21,802 nucleotides of DNA from Bacteroidia bacterium. GTDB taxonomy: Bacteria; Bacteroidota; Bacteroidia; Bacteroidales; UBA932. Positions 15,952-21,802 of this stretch are shown one piece after another. The position numbers were made by a program, and so were the translations under genes. Location: the NCBI GenBank assembly GCA_021153285.1, contig JAGKTT010000038.1:1-21802 (forward strand), given 5' to 3'. A model generated the notes under the pieces. The model did no database searches. It was not told the DNA's origin and worked only from the letters and a program-made list of their open reading frames with translations. Position 1 is the first letter of the stretch. Each line of letters starts with the position of its first letter.

Positions 15952-18900
15952 ATGATTATGAAAAGATTTTTCAGATATATAATGATTATGGTTGTCGGTA
16001 TGCTGGCTTGCGCCTGTATGTTCGACGACCTGGAACTCAAAGATCAGCTTGCCGACATCAAGGACCGCATTGAGAAGCTCCAGGGCAGAATCGATGCGAT
16101 GAACAGTCAGCTGGAGGCTATGAGCTACATCACGTCAGGAAATGTGATCACATCGGTGACACAGGACTCTGACGGAAAATATGTGATTACATATCTCGAC
16201 AGCAAGAATAATGAAAAGACAGTCGTTCTTGCTACAATGGCACAGATGATCAATGTGCCGGTACTTGGAGTCGAGCTTGACCCTCAGAACAACCTTTACT
16301 ACTGGACAGTGACTGTGGACGGAAAGACCACTTTCCTGATGAACAATGGAGATAAAGTTCCAGTAAGCGGATATGTTCCTGAGATTTCAGTCGATGCAGA
16401 AGGCTATTGGATTGTGAACGGTGAGCGTCTGAAGGATGCAAACGGTCTCCCTATCCAGGCAAACGACGGCGAAAGCTGCGTGTTCAGGAACGTGGAGCTG
16501 AACGGTAACGGTGACCTTGAAATTACACAGGGCAACGGTTCAGTAATCACCATCCCTGTACAGAAGGTTCTCAACCTGACTCTGTCTGTTCTGATCAACA
16601 CAACGGTGGTGGATATCGCACAGCCGATGGAAGTCGCTTACGATGTGACAGGATCAAATGCAGAGGGAGCAATGGTTGCCGTCGCTGAGGCAGAGGGAGT
16701 AAATGCCGTGATCGACCGTGAGAAGAAGGTCATTACAGTTACTTTCCCTGAGGGATTCCAGAGCGGCTATATGATAGCCCTTGCAAATGACTTTGCACAG
16801 CACACAGTTCTCCGTCCTGTATTCTTCGAGAAGGCCAAGAGTGATAAGGTAGAGATCAGGACTGCTGAAGAGCTTGTTCAGTTCGCGGCTGATGTGAATG
16901 CGGGAACAGGAGCTCAGCTTATGAAGGCCATTCTGATGAATGACATAGATATGAAGGATGTAGCCGTTTGGACTCCTATCGGAAACGGTATATTCAACGG
17001 AACCACTTCCGGCAATACCCAGCACGCAGCCACATATGAAGGTGCATCATTCCAGGGCTCTTTCGACGGACAGGGATACAGCATCAGAAACTTCAAGATG
17101 GTGGCTGACCTGGAGGGAGAAGGAAAAGTCTTCGGACTCTTCGGTATCCTTGATGGTGCTACTGTAAAGAATCTCACCATTGGCGCTCCGGAAGGTGATG
17201 CCAGCGAACTTACCTTCTCTGCAGCAGGAACAGCAGATGCTGGTGTGGTTGCCGGAGCTTGTATGGGATCTTGCATAGAAAACTGCGTAAGCTATGTTCC
17301 TATGTATGTGAAGGGTAACTCTGTGGACAATAAGAGAACCACTATGGCTGCATTTGCAGGATTTATGTATACAGGTGTGGAGGAGACTGAAGTTTCGGTT
17401 CTGAAGGATCTTGTAAACTATGGATCTATAAAGGTCGAGGCTGGTGCAAACACCAAGAATGGCGCGACATCGGTTCACGGTGCCGGTATCGCCGGTCTTT
17501 CAAACAGACATACCGAATCGACTTTCATCAACACAATAAATAATTGTGTCAATTATGGTGAAATGACATCGGCAGTTCCAAGAACTTCAGGTATCCTTGC
17601 TGCTGCAAACCAGTATACAGTGATCGAGTCCTGCAAGAATTATGGAAATCAGACCAATTCTGCGGCAGGAACACGCGTGGGAATGATCACCTGTGTCCTC
17701 GGAGGCCAGTGCCATATGAGGGATTGCGAGAATTATGGCGATGCAATAATGACTGGTGCCAATGCTCAGGTAGGAGGACTGGTATGTCTTCTTAATGATA
17801 ATTCTGTCGAGGTTACCGGTGGTGGTAACTATGGAAAGGTAATCAGTGACATAGATGCTTCTCCTGCAGGCTACAAGGGAACCCTTGCAGCTAACTTCAG
17901 CAAGTTCGCGAAGGTTGATAATGTTGTTGCCGGCGGTGCTGTAGGTAAGTACAACGGTGGTGAGTATGTAATGGAGACCATTACAGAAGACAACTATATG
18001 GACTATATCGGTAAGTACAGCTCTACAAATGCCGAGAAGATCACCAATATCATCTTCAAGGGTGAGGATGTCAAGACCCCAGGTATTGCTACTGCTCAGG
18101 ATCTCATTGACTTTGCGGCTGCTGTGAACTCGGGTGCTTCAATCGAGAACTGGCAGGACGCTCAGGGAACGGTAGTTCTCCTGAACGATATTGATATGAA
18201 GGACGTGGCAGTATGGACTCCGATCGGAAACGGTAAGTTCTCAGGCTCTGTTTCAGGCGGAAATCAGCATATCTCAGAATATGAGGGCGCTGCATTCACC
18301 GGTGTGTTCGACGGAAAGGGATACAGCATCAGGAATCTCAAGCTTGTCGCTGACCTTACTGCAGACCAGACAGCATACGGTCTGTTCGGTATCCTTGACG
18401 GTGCTACAGTCAGGAACCTCACAATAGGTGCTCCGGAGGGAGATTCATCTGAACTTTCATTCCATTCGGCAAACGGCTCGGATGCAGGTGTGATTGCAGG
18501 AGCGGTAATGTCTTCTACAATCGAGAACTGCGTGAACTATGCTCCAATGCACGCAAGGGGAACGGGCGTAGATAACGTCCGTGCCACAATGGGTGCATTC
18601 GGAGGATTCATATATGCAGATGAGGCTAAGGGTGGTTCAGTATTGAAGGATCTTGTCAACTACGGTTCCATCAAGGCTGAAGGAGACAAGAATACCAAGA
18701 ACGGAGCTACTTCAGTGATGGCGGCTGGTATTGCCGGAATTACAAACGGTACTACAAACATCACTGCAGCCCGTAATCTTGTTTACAATTGCGTGAACTA
18801 TGGTGATATGACCTCATCGGTTCCTCGTACTTCTGGAATCGTGTCAGCCGTAAATCAATATACAGATGTCGAGCTCTGCAAGAATTACGGTAATCAGACC

Positions 18901-21447
18901 AACAGCAATAGCGGTACAAGAGTAGGTATGATCACTGCCATAATGGCCAACTACACTTCACTTAAGGATTGTGAGAACCACGGTGACGCCATAATGACAG
19001 GCGGAACAGGGGCCCAGGTCGGAGGTCTTGTATGTCTGCTCAACCATACGTCTTGTACAATCAGCGGTGGAGGAAACTATGGAAACGTCATCGGTGATAT
19101 TGCTGCTGCTCAGACTGGCTATAAGGGTCTCCTGGTAGCTAATTTCAGTAAATTCGAGAAGGTAGAGAATGTCGTAGCCGGTGGTGGTATCGGAACATAC
19201 AACGGAGGAAATTATGTGATGGAGGCGGTCACTTCCGATAACTATATGACCTATATCGGAAAGTATTCTGATGCCAATGCTTCGAAGATCATCAACATTA
19301 CCTTCGACGGACCGGAAGAAGAGGTTCCTGGTATACGCACAGCTCAGGATTTCGTTGAATTTGCTGCTGCGGTGAACTCAGGAGCTTCGATCGAGAAGTG
19401 GCAGGCTAAGGATGGTGGTGTGAACCTCCTTGCCGACATTGACCTTTCATCTGTCGAGAACTGGGTTCCTGTCGGAAATGCAAAATGTGCTGCAGGTGCT
19501 GCTGATCCAGTGATCGAAGGCAATGCCTGGACTGGAAAGTTCGACGGAAACGGACGCAAGATCAGCGGTCTTAAGATGGTAGCCGCAGGTACAGAGGATG
19601 GAGCGAACTACGGACTCTTCGGAGTCCTCGCTCCAGGAGCCCTCGTACAGAACTTCATCATTGACTCTTCTTGCTCTCTTGAGGTTACATCATCAGCCGT
19701 GACAGCAAACGGAGTACTTGCAGGATATGTTTACGATGCAACCGTCCGTGATGTGACCAGCTATGCTCCTATGACATTCAAGGGTCAGGCTGGAGACAAG
19801 AAGTTTATGAGTATGGCCCTTATTGGCCAGGTATACTGCGAGAAGGAAGGCGTGGTGATGGACAGCTGCCATAACTATGGCGAGATTGTCGCTGAAAACA
19901 CAAAGAACCTTCAGGCGGGTGCTACAGCATATCACATCGCAGGTCTTGTAGGCTTTGCTCATTCATTAAAGGATGCTCCTGTAATGACTACGATTTCAGA
20001 CTGCTCTAACTATGGTGATATGACTTCTGCTACTGCACGTACTTCAGGTATCGTGGCAGCTTGCAACAGAAATGTCCAGTTGAGCAACTGCATCAACCAC
20101 GGAGATCAGTTCAATACCTTCCCTAAGCAGGGAGGCGGACGTCTTGGAAACATCACCTGCAACATCACGGCAGGATGTTCGATGACAGGATGCATAAACT
20201 ATGGTAACCTCATCTCCACTACAGGTGCACGTTCTGGAGGTATCGCTTCCCTGACCAATACAGCGGTGTTTGAGAATTGTGCGAACTACGGAGAGATTCT
20301 TACCGATGACCCCAACCGCGGATTGTTCTGGGGATATAACGGTTCTGCACATACTTGGAAGAACAGTGTGGCCGGCGGTAAGGTCGGAACATACAACAAC
20401 GGTTCTCCTGTGTATGACTCTTATACAGAAGAGGAAAAGGTCAAGTATCTCGGTGTATTCAAGGATGGTGTCGAGGCTGTTCTCGAAAATATCACATACC
20501 AGGTCGGAACCTCGGAGCCCGGTGCTGGAGAAGGAGAGGCTGAACTCAGCATCCTTTTCATCGGAAACAGCTTCACCAAGGATGCAGTAGAGCATCTTCC
20601 TGGACTTCTCAAGGCAGCTGGTCTTGACAAGGTGCAGCTTACTCATATGTATTATGGCGGACGCCTTGTTTCTGAGTATTACGCAGGCTGGAGCACATCA
20701 AGCGACTATAAGTGTTACGAATGCGGCCCTGGCGCTACATCTTGGACAGAGACCACAGGCAAGACTCTCAAGCAGGTGGCTGAGAGCCGCAGCTGGGACA
20801 TCATCACCATTCAGGAACACACAGGAAATGCAGCGGCGTGGACTTGGAACACCACAGCTCAGAACAACCTTCAGGGTCTGATAAACAGTGCAAAGGCCAC
20901 TCAGACAGGTGCTATGCCTAAGTTCTACTACATAATGTCACAGGCATATTTCAATATGGACAAGATCGGAAGCGGTTCAAAGCCTTCTATGACCTGGACT
21001 GATCAGGCCGGTATGTGGGAAGTTATCTCCTCTTTCGGAAAGAAGGTGATGGAAAATGTGTCTTTCGACGGCATCATCTCTACAGGTGCAATGCTTCAGA
21101 ATCTTCGTACATCTCCTCTGGACAATGATATGAACCTCACTCGTGACGGATATCATATGGACAACGGAATCTCTCGCTACGGTGCAGCTTGTACAGTGTT
21201 CGAGACTCTCATCACTCCTAAGTACAATATTACTCTCGACGGCAATTCATACCGTTACACTGTCGAGAACACCAGCAACAGTGCCTACAGCACTCCGGTG
21301 ACTGACGCGAATGCTCCTGTGGCTCTCAAGGCTGCAAGATATGCTATCTCAAATCCATATGAGATGACCGATATGTCAGATGTAAAGGAAGATCTTCCTG
21401 GCAATAGTATCGGCGATGTAGACTTTGAAGAAGGAAGCAAAGAATAA
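15952..21447 (+). CDS. Giant surface lipoprotein: DUF4988-like stalk, three GLUG modules and C-terminal SGNH/DUF4886-like hydrolase
   Basis: 1831 residues. The signal ends in LACAC (Cys20 or Cys22), then MFDD. A second in-frame ATG at 15958 is an equal candidate start. Residues about 25-298 repeat the stalk of the two upstream genes (coiled coil, YYWTVTVDGKTTFL, EGYWIVNGERL). Three tandem GLUG modules follow at about 301-710, 711-1126 and 1127-1519. A short linker (SEPGAGEGEAE) leads to an SGNH-like hydrolase domain from residue 1532: FIGNSFT with candidate nucleophile Ser1540, a Gly block in YYGGRL (1569-1570), IQEHTGN, and RDGYHMD with Asp1732 and His1735. This order matches the DUF4886 family. 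SGNH enzymes are esterases or deacylases, so de-acylation is the likely chemistry (inference). It starts 6 nt after the previous gene. Confidence 0.85.
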   Translation: MIMKRFFRYIMIMVVGMLACACMFDDLELKDQLADIKDRIEKLQGRIDAMNSQLEAMSYITSGNVITSVTQDSDGKYVITYLDSKNNEKTVVLATMAQMINVPVLGVELDPQNNLYYWTVTVDGKTTFLMNNGDKVPVSGYVPEISVDAEGYWIVNGERLKDANGLPIQANDGESCVFRNVELNGNGDLEITQGNGSVITIPVQKVLNLTLSVLINTTVVDIAQPMEVAYDVTGSNAEGAMVAVAEAEGVNAVIDREKKVITVTFPEGFQSGYMIALANDFAQHTVLRPVFFEKAKSDKVEIRTAEELVQFAADVNAGTGAQLMKAILMNDIDMKDVAVWTPIGNGIFNGTTSGNTQHAATYEGASFQGSFDGQGYSIRNFKMVADLEGEGKVFGLFGILDGATVKNLTIGAPEGDASELTFSAAGTADAGVVAGACMGSCIENCVSYVPMYVKGNSVDNKRTTMAAFAGFMYTGVEETEVSVLKDLVNYGSIKVEAGANTKNGATSVHGAGIAGLSNRHTESTFINTINNCVNYGEMTSAVPRTSGILAAANQYTVIESCKNYGNQTNSAAGTRVGMITCVLGGQCHMRDCENYGDAIMTGANAQVGGLVCLLNDNSVEVTGGGNYGKVISDIDASPAGYKGTLAANFSKFAKVDNVVAGGAVGKYNGGEYVMETITEDNYMDYIGKYSSTNAEKITNIIFKGEDVKTPGIATAQDLIDFAAAVNSGASIENWQDAQGTVVLLNDIDMKDVAVWTPIGNGKFSGSVSGGNQHISEYEGAAFTGVFDGKGYSIRNLKLVADLTADQTAYGLFGILDGATVRNLTIGAPEGDSSELSFHSANGSDAGVIAGAVMSSTIENCVNYAPMHARGTGVDNVRATMGAFGGFIYADEAKGGSVLKDLVNYGSIKAEGDKNTKNGATSVMAAGIAGITNGTTNITAARNLVYNCVNYGDMTSSVPRTSGIVSAVNQYTDVELCKNYGNQTNSNSGTRVGMITAIMANYTSLKDCENHGDAIMTGGTGAQVGGLVCLLNHTSCTISGGGNYGNVIGDIAAAQTGYKGLLVANFSKFEKVENVVAGGGIGTYNGGNYVMEAVTSDNYMTYIGKYSDANASKIINITFDGPEEEVPGIRTAQDFVEFAAAVNSGASIEKWQAKDGGVNLLADIDLSSVENWVPVGNAKCAAGAADPVIEGNAWTGKFDGNGRKISGLKMVAAGTEDGANYGLFGVLAPGALVQNFIIDSSCSLEVTSSAVTANGVLAGYVYDATVRDVTSYAPMTFKGQAGDKKFMSMALIGQVYCEKEGVVMDSCHNYGEIVAENTKNLQAGATAYHIAGLVGFAHSLKDAPVMTTISDCSNYGDMTSATARTSGIVAACNRNVQLSNCINHGDQFNTFPKQGGGRLGNITCNITAGCSMTGCINYGNLISTTGARSGGIASLTNTAVFENCANYGEILTDDPNRGLFWGYNGSAHTWKNSVAGGKVGTYNNGSPVYDSYTEEEKVKYLGVFKDGVEAVLENITYQVGTSEPGAGEGEAELSILFIGNSFTKDAVEHLPGLLKAAGLDKVQLTHMYYGGRLVSEYYAGWSTSSDYKCYECGPGATSWTETTGKTLKQVAESRSWDIITIQEHTGNAAAWTWNTTAQNNLQGLINSAKATQTGAMPKFYYIMSQAYFNMDKIGSGSKPSMTWTDQAGMWEVISSFGKKVMENVSFDGIISTGAMLQNLRTSPLDNDMNLTRDGYHMDNGISRYGAACTVFETLITPKYNITLDGNSYRYTVENTSNSAYSTPVTDANAPVALKAARYAISNPYEMTDMSDVKEDLPGNSIGDVDFEEGSKE
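16852..18081 (+). repeat. GLUG module A of the giant lipoprotein
   Basis: First of three tandem modules, opening EIRTAEELVQFAADVNAG and containing NDIDMKDVAVWTPIGNG, FDGQGYSIRNFKM and LFGILDGATVKNLTIGAPEG. A ladder of C-x-N-Y-G turns follows. Alignment with module B gives a period of 1245 nt (415 codons), measured between the MKDVAVW codons at 16951 and 18196. It lacks about five residues near its start relative to module B. Confidence 0.9.
18082..19329 (+). repeat. GLUG module B of the giant lipoprotein
   Basis: Second module, opening GIATAQDLIDFAAAVNSG. It shares long stretches with module A at protein level (MKDVAVWTPIGNG, LFGILDGATVRNLTIGAPEG, KNGATSV, SVPRTSGI, SGTRVGMIT). Nucleotide similarity is also high over much of its length, consistent with internal duplication. 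Confidence 0.9.
19330..20508 (+). repeat. GLUG module C of the giant lipoprotein
   Basis: Third module, opening GIRTAQDFVEFAAAVNSG, in register with module B (1248 nt between equivalent positions 18196 and 19444). It has diverged more: LAPGALVQNFIIDSSCSLEV replaces the LDGATV...GAPEG section, and the later turns are shorter. It ends at LENITYQVG before the linker to the hydrolase domain. Confidence 0.85.
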
Positions 21448-21458
21448 TTGACCGCAAT

Positions 21459-21802
21459 ATGAGAAACAGAATATTTTCAATAATGGCCGGCCTGCTCGTG
21501 GTAGCAGGCTGCGCCAAGGAGACTGCTCCAGAGCATTCTCCTGCAGGTTCTGACTTCCTTGTCCTGAAAGCGGGAATGGCAGATCTTACAAAGACTGACA
21601 TAAATGAAGGAAACAGTACCTGGGAGGCCGGTGATATAATTACTGTCGTTTATGATGGTGCAGCATATGAGTATGTTGCCCAGTCGGCAGGTGAAACCAC
21701 CACATTTACAAGTACAGCAGGTATTGCTGCATATGATGCAGCCAAGCCTCTTGTTGCATATTACCCTGCTACAGATGTTGCTGGAACGATAAGAATCGAG
21801 TC
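21459..21802 (+). CDS. Fimbrillin-like lipoprotein, 5' part only
   Basis: An ORF that runs off the window; 114 residues are readable. It starts MRNRIFSIMAGLLVVAGC (lipobox VAGC, Cys18). Then comes a sequence resembling the N-terminus of Bacteroidota fimbrillin-like proteins: a KTDI segment followed by WEAGDIITVVYDG and TTFTSTAG, then KPLVAYYPATD. In these families the N-terminal part can become the donor strand of a pilus or stay as a lipid-anchored surface domain. It starts 11 nt after the giant lipoprotein gene on the same strand, so it probably belongs to the same operon. With only the N-terminus, a multidomain enzyme with a fimbrillin-like start is equally possible. Confidence 0.7.
   Translation, partial: MRNRIFSIMAGLLVVAGCAKETAPEHSPAGSDFLVLKAGMADLTKTDINEGNSTWEAGDIITVVYDGAAYEYVAQSAGETTTFTSTAGIAAYDAAKPLVAYYPATDVAGTIRIE

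Noticed and set aside
16852..20508. Regular repeats as a possible CRISPR array
   Set aside because: The repeat units are about 1.2 kb, in frame and protein-coding; there are no short direct repeats with unique spacers anywhere in the window.
20044..20646. A 200-codon minus-strand frame across the end of GLUG module C and the start of the hydrolase domain
   Set aside because: It crosses the domain border of a well-supported plus-strand gene and shows no domain of its own.
1..21802. Insertion sequences, integrases, tRNA genes or phase-variable invertible promoters that would explain a mobile locus
   Set aside because: No transposase or recombinase motif, tRNA-like fold or flanking long inverted repeat was found by reading; a transfer origin of the locus rests only on the irregular rplQ end.

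Overview
The window comes from a member of the Bacteroidota, most likely the order Bacteroidales. The evidence is a SusC/SusD pair, an ECF sigma factor with a FecR-type anti-sigma factor, lipoproteins carrying BACON, DUF4988-like and GLUG domains, and ribosomal proteins of Bacteroidales type. I cannot fix the genus. All supported genes lie on the + strand.

Region 1 (1-2079) is the 3' end of the S10/spc/alpha ribosomal operon: the tail of rpsK, then rpsD, rpoA and rplQ in the usual order. rpoA looks broken. The N-terminal domain is intact, but the linker and first half of the C-terminal domain are missing, and the last ~50 codons of the C-terminal domain follow in another frame. rplQ lacks the long C-terminal tail I expect in this group.

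Region 2 (about 2085-21802, running off the end) is one polysaccharide-utilisation-like locus. In order: ECF sigma factor; a lipoprotein of the endonuclease/exonuclease/phosphatase (EEP) fold; FecR-like anti-sigma factor; STN-containing SusC-type TonB-dependent transporter; SusD-like lipoprotein; three large paralogous lipoproteins; and the start of a fimbrillin-like lipoprotein. From the EEP gene on, most gaps are 6-32 nt, so one long transcript is likely. The exception is 89 nt before fecR, which holds two small inverted repeats.

The three large lipoproteins are the most unusual part. Each starts with a lipobox, a short coiled coil and a DUF4988-like (PL29-lyase N-terminal) region, followed by a beta-sandwich-like segment and GLUG-type repeat modules of about 390-420 residues. 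The first ends in a phosphodiester glycosidase (NAGPA-type) domain. The second ends where that enzyme would begin and carries a BACON domain instead. The third has three tandem GLUG modules and a C-terminal SGNH/DUF4886-like hydrolase domain.

The working model is inference. The STN domain of the transporter would signal ligand through the FecR-like protein to the ECF sigma factor. SusCD would import the ligand, and the surface lipoproteins would bind and trim it. No classical glycoside hydrolase or polysaccharide lyase is visible. The recognisable enzymes are a phosphodiester glycosidase, an EEP-fold hydrolase (a fold that includes phosphodiesterases and phosphatases) and an SGNH hydrolase. 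This suggests a phosphodiester-linked and possibly acylated glycan or glycolipid rather than an ordinary polysaccharide.
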